Shown here piece after piece: positions 52,481 to 63,554 of a stretch of DNA of 64,000 bases. The first letter of the stretch is position 1, and each line of letters opens with the position of its first letter. Source of the DNA: Petrolisthes cinctipes (Eukaryota; Arthropoda; Malacostraca; Decapoda; Porcellanidae). The notes beneath the pieces were generated by a model. The model had not been told where the DNA came from. It made no database searches and saw only the letters and a program-made list of their open reading frames with translations. Where the stretch lies: assembly GCA_033782935.1 (NCBI GenBank), contig JAWQEG010000365.1:1054001-1118000 (forward strand), given 5' to 3'. Both the position numbers and the translations under genes were made by a program.

Positions 52481-52819
52481 CCCCACAAGTGTTGTTGTTG
52501 TTGTTGTTGTAGTTCCCCAGACTGTCTGGCCGAGTAGTCCCGAGTCTGGTTGACCGAATCCGTGCAGATACTTGTACCCCCAAATGGGAGTCAGGGTGAT
52601 AGTGAGATCTGTTTCTTCGAAGGCAGCAGATGAGGGGACTGCTGGCTCACGTGCATGTACCCCCAGGCCAACACCCCCACTGTCTGTAGTCTCCCTTGTT
52701 GTGCCACCCAATCGGGCGATCTCATCAGCTAATCAGAAGGAATGAGAAATAGTAAGAGAGACAGACAGAACAGGCCAGGGTGGGTATAGTTGAAAAGTGT
52801 GCTGCGTAGTTAACATCTA

Positions 52820-53052
52820 CACATCTTCCCCCTCCAGTGTGTTGCTGGGTAGTTGAGAAGTGTGCTGGGTAGTTTACATTAACACATCTTCCCCCAGCCA
52901 TCAACCATCTTCCCCCAGCCTACAAGGTAGCATGCTATCCTTGCTCTTACAGCCGGGTACCTATTTACTGCCAGGTGGATAGGGACATAGGGGGCTGGGA
53001 AAATTGTCCAACAACTCTACTGACCCAGGAATTGAACCCGGGATACAAAGGA
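52820..53052. repeat. tRNA-related SINE-like repeat
   Basis: Short direct repeats around GTGTGCTGGGTAGTT (52798-52885) are followed by GGGTACCTATTTACTGCCAG and, at the end, the complement of GGGTTCAATTCC, a good pol III B box. The pattern resembles repeats common in decapod genomes, from general familiarity only. LINE B ends exactly against it. Confidence 0.5.
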
Positions 53053-53087
53053 ATACAAAGGAATACAAAGGACATTCAAACAGCAAC

Positions 53088-53102
53088 AGACCTACTGGTC
53101 CT
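53088..53102 (-). ncRNA. 3' hairpin of CR1-like LINE B
   Basis: On the minus strand AGGACCAGTAGGTCT forms a 5-bp stem (outer pair G-U) with an AGTA loop, shortly before the ATTCCTTTGT tail. It corresponds in position and stem sequence to the hairpins in LINE A and C1. Confidence 0.55.
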
Positions 53103-53503
53103 TACGAGGCTGCTTGATTTTGCTATTCTATCTAACCTACAAGAGTGAGGGAAAGTATAGCAAAGAAGAAGGCTCCTCCCCACCCACCACTCCCTCCAGC
53201 CGAAACTGGCAGGAAATGAAAAGATACCATGTAGTATGGAAAAACTAACATGGAATTTATATAGGACAGCAGGAAGGTTCTTACACTATGTCTTAAAATA
53301 CAGTACATTTTTATATATATGACGTAAAATTATTCGTGTAATACAGTACTAGCTAGCTATAAATATACCAGTGGTCTGTACTCCGCCTGGCTTACCCAGG
53401 CCCTACACTCTATGCTACGAATACTATTAACGTGGTGAGTCTGTGACTGTTCTACTCTTGTCGGAGTATATATAATAAGTGAACAGCGGTTATGTTACTA
53501 ATC

Positions 53504-56290
53504 TTATTCGAGTGTAAATAGTTGGAGGTTCGGGTTATTTGCTAGATACTTGTCTAAGTGACTTTTGAACGACTCTATTGTTGCACAGTTTATAACAGCA
53601 GAGGGCAGTCGGTTCCAAATGTTTACGATACGATTAAAAAAGAAAAATTTAGCTTCATTCGTGTTAAAACGTTTCCCGACGATCTTTAGCCCATTATTCC
53701 TGGTAATATTTCTGTTGTCGATGCTGAAGTAATTACTGGCATTTAAATTACTGAAACCTTTGAATATTTTGAAGACTTCTATAAGGTCTCCTCTTAGTCG
53801 CCGTTTGCTGAGGCTATATTGATTTAATTCCTTCAGTCGCTCCTCATAGGGCTTATTTCGTAATCTAGGGATCATTTTAGTTATTCTGCGTTGTACTCTC
53901 TCTAGTTTTTCGATGTCTTTCTTATAGTACGGGGACCACATCTGTACACAGTATTCGAGGTGAGGACGTACGAGTGAGTTATATAATGTAATAATAATAT
54001 CTTCTGATTTAAATTCAAAAGTTCTACCGATAAATCCTATGAGTTTGTTTGCTGTTTTCACTACTTCTGAGCACTGCTGTCCAGGTTTTAAGTCATTTGT
54101 TATTGTGACACCGAGGTCTCGTTCCATATTTACGCTTGAGAGTTGAACGTTATTCATAGTGTATTGTACTTTACTGTTATCGTTTCCAATATGAAGAACT
54201 TTGCACTTTTCTACATTGAAATACATTTGCCACTCATTTGCCCAGTCTACCAAAGTGTCCAAACCACGCTGTAAGGTTTGCCACTCTTCTCTGGAGGTTA
54301 CTTTACTCGCTAGTTTTGTGTCGTCTGCAAATTTTGATGTCTTACAAGTGAGCCCATTATCTATATCATTAATATAAATTATAAAAAGGATGGGCCCCAA
54401 TACTGATCCCTGAGGAACTCCACTTTGAACATTACGCCAGTCAGATGCTGTCCCATTAATTACTACTCGTTGTTTACGCTCTGACAGCCAGTCTTCAAGC
54501 CATGCCTGGACTTTCCCCATAATACCGTGTGCGCCGAGTTTTCTTATCAATCGCTTGTGGGGGACCTTGTCAAATGCCTTTTGGAAATCTAGGTAAATTA
54601 CGTCCACGGATCTCGACTCATCATGCATGTTATGAACGTCATAGAAAAAATCTAATAGGTTTGTGAGGCAGGACCGTCTATTTCGAAAACCGTGTTGCGA
54701 GTCTTTGATTATGTCATTCTCTTCTAGGAACTTTACCATTTTGTCCCTAATAATGGTTTCCATTAGTTTACAGACTACCGATGTTAGGCTTATTGGTCGA
54801 TAATTACCGGGTAGTGACTTAATTCCTTTCTTAAATATAGGTGTTACGTTAGCTGTTTTCCATTCGCTTGGTACTTTCCCCGTTTTTAATGATTTCTTAA
54901 ATATAACGGAAAGTGGCTTGGCTAACTCGAACTTCGCTTCCTTCAAGATTCTCGGGGAAATTTTATCTGGTCCCGGTGTTTTATTTACATTGATGGCATT
55001 TATAGCACTTATAATGTTACTTTCATCAAGTTCGCAGTTATCTAGACTTATGTCATTTACTTGTACGGTCGGGACTGGTAGTGCTTCTGTTGTATTTTCT
55101 TCATTGAATACTGATGCAAAATAATCATTTAGTATGGTAGCCATTTCTACTTCATTATCGGTATATTCGTCATTGTTATTTGCAAGTGGACCAATTACTG
55201 AAGTTAGCACTTTCTTTTTTCTTATGTAACTATAGAATTCCTTCGGGTTTGATTTACTAAGTTTTGCAATATGATTCTCTAACTCTTTCTTACTTTGTTT
55301 GATTTGCTTTTTAATTATTCGTCTAAGTCTGTCGAATTCCTGCTTATCTGACTCGTCTTGTGTTTCTTTAAATTTTTTATGGGCTCGTTTTTTGGCTAAT
55401 AGGTTCGTGTGAATCTCGTTATTCCACCATTTGGGTTTAAATTTTCCTGGTGAACGTCTATCACGGTACGGTATACATGATTTCACAGCACAATTTAGGT
55501 TATTTACAAATAATTCCCATGAGGCATTGATGTCTGGGGCTTCTGTTACAGCAGTCCAATCTGTGTTACCTAAGGTATATCTTAGTTTATTAAAGTTCGC
55601 CCTTTTAAAATTAGGTACTTTTTCTGTGCTCGCGTTTTCTTCTGTCTTTGATATATTAATTTCAAATGTTATAATTCTGTGATCGCTAGAACTAAATTCA
55701 TGTCCGACTTTAACATCCTTAACTAAGTTGTCATTGGTAGTAAGAATTATATCTAGGATATCGTTTCCTCTCGTAGGAAACGTTACACGTTGGCTTAGTG
55801 CACTTTCGTTTAAATTTGTGTACAAATCGTGGCCAGAATGTGAAATTAAATTATCACCCCACTTCTGTACTGGTAGGTTAAAATCGCCAAAAATTATACA
55901 ATCATCCTCGCAACAGATTTCAGCTAAACTGTCGTAGAGAACTGAATCGGTGTTTGTTGATTGATTAGGTGGTCTATATATGAGGCCCAATATTGTTTTG
56001 CATGAACGGTGTCGTAATTGTATATAGCATGCGTCTATATTATCTATTTCTGGCCTATTCACTCGTAGCGGGTGAAGACTACTTTTTACATACAAAATTA
56101 CACCACCTCCGTTACGAACTGTTCTTTCGTTACTAAATATGTTATATCCTGGTATGGCATATTCTGCTAGGTAATCTCTACAGGCTGTATTTATCCAGGA
56201 TTCCACGATGCCAATTATATCATAATTTTCTGTACTTACTAAGGCTTCTAGGTCGGTAAATTTATTACGTATACTCCGTGCATTGAAAAA
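53504..56290 (-). CDS. LINE B ORF2: endonuclease and reverse transcriptase
   Basis: The minus-strand frame is open from just after a TGA at 56291-56293 to the stop at 53504, about 929 codons, without an ATG near its start. It begins FFNARSIRNKF, the endonuclease start, and continues GGGVILYVK, IIFGDFNLP and SDHRIITF. The reverse transcriptase follows with KTPGPDKISPRILK, NYRPISLTSVVCK, YLDFQKAFDKV, GVPQGSVLGP and FADDTK. Compared with LINE A, the TGA sits where A reads through, so it is a lesion or the point of a frameshift. Catalytic residues look intact. Confidence 0.88.
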   Translation of the reverse strand, partial: FFNARSIRNKFTDLEALVSTENYDIIGIVESWINTACRDYLAEYAIPGYNIFSNERTVRNGGGVILYVKSSLHPLRVNRPEIDNIDACYIQLRHRSCKTILGLIYRPPNQSTNTDSVLYDSLAEICCEDDCIIFGDFNLPVQKWGDNLISHSGHDLYTNLNESALSQRVTFPTRGNDILDIILTTNDNLVKDVKVGHEFSSSDHRIITFEINISKTEENASTEKVPNFKRANFNKLRYTLGNTDWTAVTEAPDINASWELFVNNLNCAVKSCIPYRDRRSPGKFKPKWWNNEIHTNLLAKKRAHKKFKETQDESDKQEFDRLRRIIKKQIKQSKKELENHIAKLSKSNPKEFYSYIRKKKVLTSVIGPLANNNDEYTDNEVEMATILNDYFASVFNEENTTEALPVPTVQVNDISLDNCELDESNIISAINAINVNKTPGPDKISPRILKEAKFELAKPLSVIFKKSLKTGKVPSEWKTANVTPIFKKGIKSLPGNYRPISLTSVVCKLMETIIRDKMVKFLEENDIIKDSQHGFRNRRSCLTNLLDFFYDVHNMHDESRSVDVIYLDFQKAFDKVPHKRLIRKLGAHGIMGKVQAWLEDWLSERKQRVVINGTASDWRNVQSGVPQGSVLGPILFIIYINDIDNGLTCKTSKFADDTKLASKVTSREEWQTLQRGLDTLVDWANEWQMYFNVEKCKVLHIGNDNSKVQYTMNNVQLSSVNMERDLGVTITNDLKPGQQCSEVVKTANKLIGFIGRTFEFKSEDIIITLYNSLVRPHLEYCVQMWSPYYKKDIEKLERVQRRITKMIPRLRNKPYEERLKELNQYSLSKRRLRGDLIEVFKIFKGFSNLNASNYFSIDNRNITRNNGLKIVGKRFNTNEAKFFFFNRIVNIWNRLPSAVINCATIESFKSHLDKYLANNPNLQLFTLE

Positions 56291-56370
56291 TCAGACTGTC
56301 GTCGATGTCGAGTTGTATGAGGGTTTATTGTTTACGTTACGGGCGTTGTGTTCGGCTGTGCTGCGTTTTT

Positions 56371-57384
56371 TTATCTGTAGTTTTGAACAGCATCATTTAG
56401 TAGTCTACCGAGACGTGCTGCCCCAACACCGTTTAGGTGTAGTCCGTCTTTTTGGAAGAGAATAGGATTATTATTAAAATTGTCCCAATGGTCGATGAAT
56501 TCTATTCTTTCCTGTGAACAAAGTGTCTTTAATCGGCTGTTCGTACTATACGCCAGGTTATAAAACCAGTTGTCTGCATTTATCCTCGGCAGGATCCCGG
56601 AAATTATGATGTGATTAGAGTTATTCTTGTATCGTCGAATGGCTTCTCGGTATTTTTCCATTAGTTCTTCTGATCTTGTCCGCTTGAGGTCGTTTGTTCC
56701 CGTATGAAGAATGAAGCATGTGTTGTTGGTGGCATTCACAGTAATGTCTTGGTGGGCCGCGGTGATGTCGTCAATACCTGCTCCTGGTATACAATAACGT
56801 TTACGGTTATTAGGGGCTCTACCACAGAACTCTTCCAATTGACCACGGATTATGGAGTCCCCAATTAATCGGGTTTCTTCCTCATCCTCCATGGGCTCAG
56901 TCAGTACCTGGTATCGGTTGGAAGTTATTATTGGTAAGTAGGTTCTGGGAGCAGTCACCTGTCTAGTTTCGCTTGTGTTTGTCCCGGTGGACAAACGTGG
57001 TGAGTTGGTTGGTTGGGTGGCAACATGTGTAGGGGCGGGTGTAGGTGTGGAGATAGGAGCGGTAGGGGTCGTGATCCCAGGGGCATTGATAATAATCCGA
57101 TGTGGGCGGGTTAATGGCGTGAGACGGGTGGGTGTAGCATGTGTGCCTCTGGTTACCTGTGAATAGAGTGGAGGTTCTTCTTGCATACCCGTAGCTATGT
57201 TCAATGAGACAAACTCCTGTAGTGAGTCATACTTCCTTTTCAACTGGCGATTTTCTTCTCTTGTTTCCTCGACTATCTTCATCATCTCGCAGAGCCGACA
57301 AATAGGGGAGGAGAAATAATCAGTGAAGTACTGACCCGCGAATCTCCCGTTGCACGCGTTGCAAGGTTTGAGATTTGAAGGCAT
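56371..57384 (-). CDS. LINE B ORF1: zinc finger, coiled coil and SGNH esterase-like protein, about 337 aa
   Basis: I place the start at the ATG at 57384 (MPSNLKPCNACNG), because it aligns with the LINE A ORF1 start; the open frame extends a further 54 codons upstream to 57546 with low-complexity Pro/His-rich sequence. CNAC and CRLC form the zinc-finger-like pair, then a coiled coil (ETREENRQLKRKYDSLQEF), a Pro/Thr-rich linker, and SGNH blocks GDS, GTND and DGLH. The end, GAARLGRLLNDAV, matches LINE A exactly. Confidence 0.9.
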   Translation of the reverse strand: MPSNLKPCNACNGRFAGQYFTDYFSSPICRLCEMMKIVEETREENRQLKRKYDSLQEFVSLNIATGMQEEPPLYSQVTRGTHATPTRLTPLTRPHRIIINAPGITTPTAPISTPTPAPTHVATQPTNSPRLSTGTNTSETRQVTAPRTYLPIITSNRYQVLTEPMEDEEETRLIGDSIIRGQLEEFCGRAPNNRKRYCIPGAGIDDITAAHQDITVNATNNTCFILHTGTNDLKRTRSEELMEKYREAIRRYKNNSNHIIISGILPRINADNWFYNLAYSTNSRLKTLCSQERIEFIDHWDNFNNNPILFQKDGLHLNGVGAARLGRLLNDAVQNYR

Positions 57385-57690
57385 CTTATAGATTGGGAGA
57401 CGGGGAGAGAAAACAGCAACGAAAGGAGTGGGATGGGGGAGGCAGAGAAAGGGAGGGGAGTGGGCGAAGTGAAAGGGGACGTGGGAGAGGTAGGGGTGAA
57501 GTTGTAGAGGGGGGAAGGAGTGTAGCCTGTATGTCCCAGGGGGCACAGGATGGGTGAGGTCAGTATGGGAGGGGGAGGGAAAGTAGGGTTGGGGGCGAGG
57601 TCAGGTGAGGTCACAGGTATAGAGCCGGAAAGGCACAGGTGAGGTGAGGTAGGGTACAGGGATTAGGCACGCCTTGGGTTGGAATTTCTC

Positions 57691-57920
57691 TACGTCGCCA
57701 GAATAAACGATAATAACGACAATTTGACCAAATTAATATAACGTGTGCTGGATTTGAATACTTCAGAACCACACAGCATAGACGTTAAATAACAAAACTA
57801 ATTAATACGTCGCCAGTATAAACGATAATAACGACAATTTGACCAATTTAATATAACGTGTGCTGGGTTTGAATACTTCAGAACCACGCAGCATAGACGT
57901 TAAATAACAAAACTAATTAA
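57691..57920. repeat. 115-base tandem duplication in LINE B leader
   Basis: Two copies beginning TACGTCGCCAG (57691 and 57806) differ at only a few positions. G/GGTGAGGT-rich sequences flank both sides (57420-57660 and 58010-58215) and look like additional leader repeats. Such leader repeats can act as promoter units in LINEs; that is inference here. Confidence 0.85.
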
Positions 57921-58244
57921 TACAACGTGCGCTTTCTAGGACTATCGAGAGGTCGCCTGACTAGTAAACCAATAAGTATCGCTAGGATGCCGTATTTGTT
58001 TCAGAGGTTAGACAAAGGTGTGTAGGGATAAAGAAGGCAGAGAATGGGAGAGAGGGGGGGGGGCGGAGTGAAAGCGGGCACAGGACGGGTTAGGTGAGGT
58101 GAGGTGAGGTGGGGGGGAGATGGGAGTGGTGGAGGGGGTAAGAAGTAAAGGAGGGACAGGTACGGGGTAGGGCAGGGTGAGGTGGGACAAAGGTGTGTAG
58201 GGATAAAAAAGGATTAGTGACAGGAGGGTAGGTCAGGTAGTATC

Positions 58245-58885
58245 TATGGAGCGTTAGTGCAAGATTTTAATAACAATAAATATATATATTTTTTCTTTTA
58301 AAGATAGTTAGCAAATTAAATATATAGCGTACCGAAAACACGGGTTTACACACCCACGAGAATGGAAATATACAAAACGAGCAAGGAAAGTACTGGCGAA
58401 CAATTAAGTGTGAATAAGCTCTCTAGGGTCTTGTGGGGTGAGTCAAGGACAGTGGTTCCCTAGGGAGAGTTTCTACTGTTCCAGACAGTCTTTACAGTTA
58501 CAACGATACGAATAAACGAGTATGCTATACACAACAAAGAAAGAATGGAATATATATAAAGATAACTGATGTATACTTTACATATATGACTAAAGTTAAG
58601 CAGGGAGGGTTTCTCTATGTTCCGACGGCGAACTTCTACTAATTATCTGGGTAAATAATAATAATGGAAGGAGAGAAATCTGAAACAGTAATATTCAGCT
58701 TAAATGGTTAATAAATATACTAAAGAATCAACGTAGGAATCTAATAGGAAATTATGCAATTTATATCTCTAGTTTGCTAATAGAAGAGAAGAGACTAGGA
58801 TATAATTCACTAATTGTGTACTCAACACTTCCGTTGAACTGTTGGCTATCCAAGGTCGGCGAGGGGTCACGGGAGCGGAAAGGTG
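58245..58885. other. No gene recognised
   Basis: AT-rich flank upstream of LINE B with no coding region, no clear repeat and only a short T/A-rich run near 58280. Confidence 0.4.
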
Positions 58886-58889
58886 TTGA

Positions 58890-58975
58890 CCCTATGGTAT
58901 CTCAGTGACGCGATCTCTCGCGTGCCGGGCGAGTGTGCTAACCGTTACACCATCAGCACCCCCCACCCCCCACAA
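58890..58975 (-). repeat. tRNA-like sequence
   Basis: On the minus strand GGTGTAACGGTTAGCAC resembles an A box and CTCGC...GCGAG can form an anticodon-like arm, but base 33 is C instead of T and no T arm follows. I regard it as a tRNA pseudogene or SINE head, not a working tRNA. Confidence 0.45.
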
Positions 58976-59068
58976 GTGTTGACCTCATTATATGTCAAGG
59001 ATCCTAATATACTCTATTCTGCCTAGATCCATATGATATAAATAAGATTAAAAGTCTGAATCTTACTG

Positions 59069-59155
59069 TCACGATCAAAGGTCCTGCTCCAGGTGGATAA
59101 AGTGAGATATTTGATTGAATGTTATAAACCAATATTACAGAGACTAACAGCTAAA
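59069..59155 (+). mobile_element. MITE fragment (family of 27138-27292)
   Basis: CTGTCACGATCAAAGGTCCTG and the interior TATAAACCAATATTACAGAG match the left half of 27138-27292. The right end is absent. Confidence 0.6.
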
Positions 59156-59490
59156 ATGTAGCATGAAAGACGATGTAGGACAAGTGAGAAGGTGACAGAG
59201 AGGTGGGACAGCAATCACGAAGGAAACAGATGGAAAGGATGGATTAATTTGAATAAAAGAGTAGATCGCCTTAGGCCTGAAACACCCAGTAGGACAAGAG
59301 AAGGTGATTGAGAGATGGGACGGCATTCAACAAGGAAAGAAGAGAGAGATGAAAAACTGAAAGGGAAGGAGAAGGTTATAAAGATGTGGGATAGCAAGCA
59401 CGATGGAATAAGAAGGAAGGGAAGGACAGTTGAAGAATTGATAGAGAGTGAGAGGCTGAGGCCGATGGGGCGCCGAAACCCTTAGGGTGG
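59150..59490 (+). repeat. SINE-like repeat, two or more joined units
   Basis: GGACAAG.GAAGGTGA.AGAG.TGGGA.AGCA segments occur three times (about 59175, 59290 and 59365), and the end GAGGCTGAGGCCGATGGGGC plus GCCGAAACCCTTA matches the palindrome-arm repeat. Confidence 0.65.
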
Positions 59491-59494
59491 TAGA

Positions 59495-60255
59495 TTTAAA
59501 TCATTTATTCGAAGAAAAGAATCTTCGTCGCTCATTTTATATATTTTTGTGCAATACGAATTGAGCGACGAAAAACGTTTTCCTCGAAAGAGTGTGATAG
59601 TAACTCATTTATGTATTTTCAATAATTAAGAATGAATGAATTAATTGTATTGATATACCTGTCAGTCTGTCAGTCAATTAAAAAGAATGTCCTGTTGGCG
59701 GCTCACCATTCACCAGTATTTCAGACCCTTGATATTCAAAGCCTCGAGAATGTACGCTCGCATTAGTAGGTGTTGTCACAAATTCCAGTGGTTTGTGGCA
59801 GGGAAACATTATTTGTATTCCTTAATTCTTCGTAAGATGTTGCTTGTTGTTCAAAACAAGGCACTAAAATAAAATCACTATTTGAAAATCTATCCATGAC
59901 CAATTATGGTACTTTGCGATAGACGAAAAGAAGGGACGAAACTTTATAAAATGTCAAGTTCTTGTTTACTGAGATGAAGACCAATGCGGAGCAAATTAAG
60001 TTATGAACGTAAGTGATATAAACTTTATTATTGCCTTATAGTAGAAAAAGAGAAACAAAATTGTATTAATTAATGATTAAGAAAAAAAAATACTGACTGT
60101 AAAAAGATCGATTTGGTCAAGGCACTCACTTGGAGAAACAGTAGCAGCATGTTGGCAATAGAAATTCTCTTCATAGTGCTAATTTAATGTAATCCATTTC
60201 TGCATTTGAACTTACAGCATAATCCTTCACTTACCAGGGTGGTTTTATCTTAGAA
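59495..60255. other. No gene recognised
   Basis: AT-rich DNA. A short inverted pair (AAGAATCTTCGTCGCTCATTTT and the GAGCGACGAAAAACGTTTTC region, 59518-59588) can form a hairpin. No coding region is seen. Confidence 0.4.
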
Positions 60256-60260
60256 TCGTG

Positions 60261-60400
60261 CACTCGCAATCCAAAATCCTTAACCCACCTGAGAGTAAGC
60301 CCGAGATCTGAAGCATATTGGGTGGGCTGTCGTCTAGAAACCGCCTGCTCCTGATCTCGGGCTTCGATTCAGGCGGGCTAGGGAAAATTGATTGCGAATG
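60261..60400. mobile_element. Palindromic MITE, internally deleted
   Basis: CACTCGCAATCCAAAATCC and the complement of CATTCGCAATCAATTTTCC bound a 140-base palindrome containing GATCTGAAGCA and GGGCTGTCGTC blocks of the 50722 family; about 70 central bases are missing compared with that copy. Confidence 0.75.
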
Positions 60401-61449
60401 TAACTTTAAAAGGTGTGATCTACATGCCTGCGGATGAAAGTGGAACAAGGAGGGTAGGAGAGGGAGGAAGGGATGGTGAGGCCACTCAGCAAGAGTAACA
60501 CTCAGGGTGTGTTCGCTTGTCAATGTCTCACCTGGTCGCTGACAATAATAAAAACATAAGAATTTAGGATACTGCAGAATTCATGTTTGCCCATTTCTTG
60601 GCAGCTCTTGATTTAAACCCATCCCTTTGAGTCCATGTACCTGTCCTACCTATTTTTAAAGCCATTAATGTTTTTGCATTTATTCCTCTCTTGGAAGCTT
60701 GTTTCACTCGTCCACTACGTTATACCCAGACCAATGTTTTTCTATTTCGAGTCTAAATCGGTATTTTTCTAGGTTGAAATAATTTGAGCGTGTTTTATTT
60801 TGGCTACTTACTCTAAATACCTTGCTTAAGTCTTTTAAGTTAAATCCTTTCATCCATTTAAATACGTCAATCATATCAGCTTTTTAAGTCTATCCTCATA
60901 TGGAAGATTTCTAAGGTTATGAATAATTTTAGTCATCTTTCTCTGGACGATCTGTAACAAATTATCCATTCTGTAAAATAGGCACCAGAACTGGACTGCA
61001 TAGTCCAAGTGCGGTCAAACTAAAGTCAAGTACAGCTGCAGAATAACCTTATCCGTTCAATTACTAACGCTTCGTGATATGAATCTTAGTATTCTATTGG
61101 TTTTGTTTCGGACATGTATGCATTGTTGCCTGGGTTTTAAATCCTTACTAATCATAACTCCCAGATCCCTTTCACATATCGATTGACCTACATTATATCC
61201 GTGTTTTCTAGTTTGTATACTGCAACGTTTGCGAAATTTCCTACTTTTAACATTTTACATTACATTTTATCGACGTTAAATTTTATTTGCCATTTTTCTG
61301 ACCAATTGTATAGAGTAATAAGATCATTTTGCAGGGCACGCGAATCGGGTTGATGATTCTACCTAATTTTGTGTTCTCTGCAAAGTTGCTGAGGCTACTC
61401 TTTATAAAAAAAATTGAAAATAAGGGACCATGGACTGATCTCTGAGGAA

Positions 61450-61476
61450 GTTTTTATTGTTGTTGTTGTTGTTGTT
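61450..61476. repeat. (TTG)n microsatellite
   Basis: A TTG run adjoining the reverse transcriptase fragment of LINE D; a similar run is at 52493-52511. Confidence 0.95.
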
Positions 61477-61479
61477 GAT

Positions 61480-61900
61480 GTTCTCCCAGAGCAAAATGGC
61501 CTCCTGCCCCACTGACTGGCCTTATGTGCCTAGGCTACCATAGCAAATCACAGGAATATGAGACTAGGGAGTCTGGGGGCCTCTGACAGCCAGGGAGATT
61601 GGGAGGAAGGTTTTTTATCCTACAGCCAGTGCTATGGGCCCAAGTTCACGTAACCAAAAGAGCTATAAGTGGGGCCACACCTTCCATGAGACCAGTCCTG
61701 AAGGGACCATAAAGGGGGAGGGAGTTTATACTGCTGCATCCAAAAGGATAATGTACCCCCGTGTTTCTGGTGGTCCACACAGCAGTGAAATAAAAAAGCC
61801 TCCAGTTGCAGTACACTTCACGTGGATTTTTAATCCATGTGGGTAGATCTCGTCAAATCCACTAGAGAGTGACCAGACCCTACAACAATCTTTATTCTAG
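61480..61900. other. Unassigned region inside LINE D span
   Basis: GC-richer than the neighbourhood, with an open + frame of 70 codons at 61634-61846 and no motif on either strand. It replaces the part of the LINE between endonuclease and reverse transcriptase, so it is either a very decayed part of it or an insertion. Confidence 0.35.
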
Positions 61901-62344
61901 CCCTGTGGAGGATGGATAATATTCACAGAGAATAATGTCAGTCCCTCTGGGCAAGAAAGCCTTTGTCTGGTATGTCTGGTAAAAACCCTTCAGGTTTACC
62001 TAGACTCTCCAGCTATCTTTATTTCATAAATTATATTGGCCTTCCTAATTTCCCTCTTAATCTGTCACTTGAGATCCCCGAGTTGGTTTGAGATCCCCGA
62101 GATGGTTTTCTCTAAAGTACTTTGCTACACCCCCTCCCCTTCCCTGTCTGCGTCAGCACTGAATAAATTATACCCGTTAATTTGGAACTGTGTTCTGAAT
62201 TGCTTATCACATAATATCCACGTTTCACTTAGCACTATAATATAAAATTTCTCCGTACTAGCTATGGCCCTTAACTCGGCTTCCTTGTTGCACAGATTCC
62301 TGCATTGCCATGGTACACTCTGTACTTCCTTTTTAAATTCTCCT

Positions 62345-63550
62345 CTGGGCTTTTTCTTTACTTCTTTCTAACTTTCTTCCCATCTCCAGAGATGACATTT
62401 CTAATCCCCATTCCCGCTTTGCAGCTCCTCCCGACCCCAGCTCCACACTCCTCTCCCCTCACCCTTCTTATCAATGTCTTCTCCCTCTACTGCATGCCGT
62501 GTTTCTCTCCTTCTGTCTAATGTCACGGTGAATTAAGTTTTTTTTATGTTATTATAATTATTATTTAATTATGTAAGTAATGTAACTTACCTTACCCGGC
62601 TTATTTGTGGACTTCGTTGTGTTGGCTCAACGAACGTCTGCAGAGGTTAATTATCCCCTTTTCATCTCAATCCCGTCAACATATATTTATTTATGTGGGT
62701 TCTTTCGATGTATATGCAATCACAACAGTAACAACAGAATTGAAGGTGTATGAAACAACCAATTACAACTACTTTACTGTATTTTTTAAAATCAGTCGTG
62801 CACCAACATAAACAATTAATAAATTAATAACACACGCATACACTTCCGCACAAGAATAACTAACTAGCTAATATCGAAATAATCAATAGATACAGCACAC
62901 GTTTTCTTTCAAGGTCTCGTAATGTTCTCTCGAATATTTTCTTCGATTGTTCTGCAGTCGATTTTCTTACGATAACCTAGCTTACGTTACTCACTGTGAT
63001 TAATCAAATCTAACACTGTGTTAATTAATTGTTAGGTGCTATTTCAAGACCTTCCTACTCAATTTACGTTAATAATATTTAAATTGCAATCTAGCACTCG
63101 AGTTCGATATATCCAAAACCAAGATTCGTTTCATAGACTCAGTGATAGATATTATGTCTTACACCACGAGTTTTCAATGTCAATACACAACGTAACACTC
63201 GTAACTTACCTTACGTATGCGGAACTTTATGTAAGCCTTTTTTTTTTTACCTTATTACCATTCAATTGTCTGTTGCAATCGATCAATAATATATAAATAA
63301 CCGTGAAGCTTTGGGAATATTGGTAGTGTTACCGAATTATTCAGCTTCTGGTCATCTCTTCATCTCGAGAGACAAAGGGCGAGGTAAGAAAACCAGGACG
63401 ACAAGATGTACGTGTGTTGTGATGCGTGGCGTAAACCGAACTAACAATTCAAACAGCTACTGTGGCTGGCTAGGCGGTAGGCAGAGACAGCGGCGTCTCC
63501 ACCAACATTCCTGACACCTCACCCAACTGTTCGAAGGCCCACACTGACTA
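62345..63550. other. No gene recognised
   Basis: Pyrimidine-rich until about 62520, then AT-rich. No frame with a motif, no inverted ends and no tandem repeat of note, only a short T run at 63239. Confidence 0.4.
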
Positions 63551-63554
63551 AATT

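Larger units (their letters stand above)
53043..58240 (-). mobile_element. CR1-like LINE B, near complete
   Basis: Same layout as LINE A: leader (58240-57385), ORF1, ORF2, then a 3' region with hairpin 53088-53102 and a tail of three ATTCCTTTGT-type repeats (53043-53075). The leader has a 115-base tandem duplication. ORF1 is open; ORF2 has one stop near its N-terminus. A and B proteins are similar throughout but clearly diverged, so they are different families or old copies. Confidence 0.88.
60590..62340 (-). pseudogene. LINE D: strongly decayed CR1-like element
   Basis: The minus strand from about 62310 reads NLCNKEAELRAI, then VLSETWI and INGYNLFSAD, an endonuclease start (to about 62125). 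After a long region I cannot align (61900-61480) the reverse transcriptase resumes at about 61440 with NFAENTKLGRI (the catalytic FADD changed), then in changing frames DLGV-like, KDLKPRQQC, PHLDYAVQFWC and RNLPYEDRL to about 60880 and YRFRLEIEKHW near 60740. Many stops and frameshifts show great age. The 3' end was not found. Confidence 0.8.

Noticed and set aside
58890..58975. Functional tRNA gene
   Set aside because: No T arm and the universally conserved T33 is missing.
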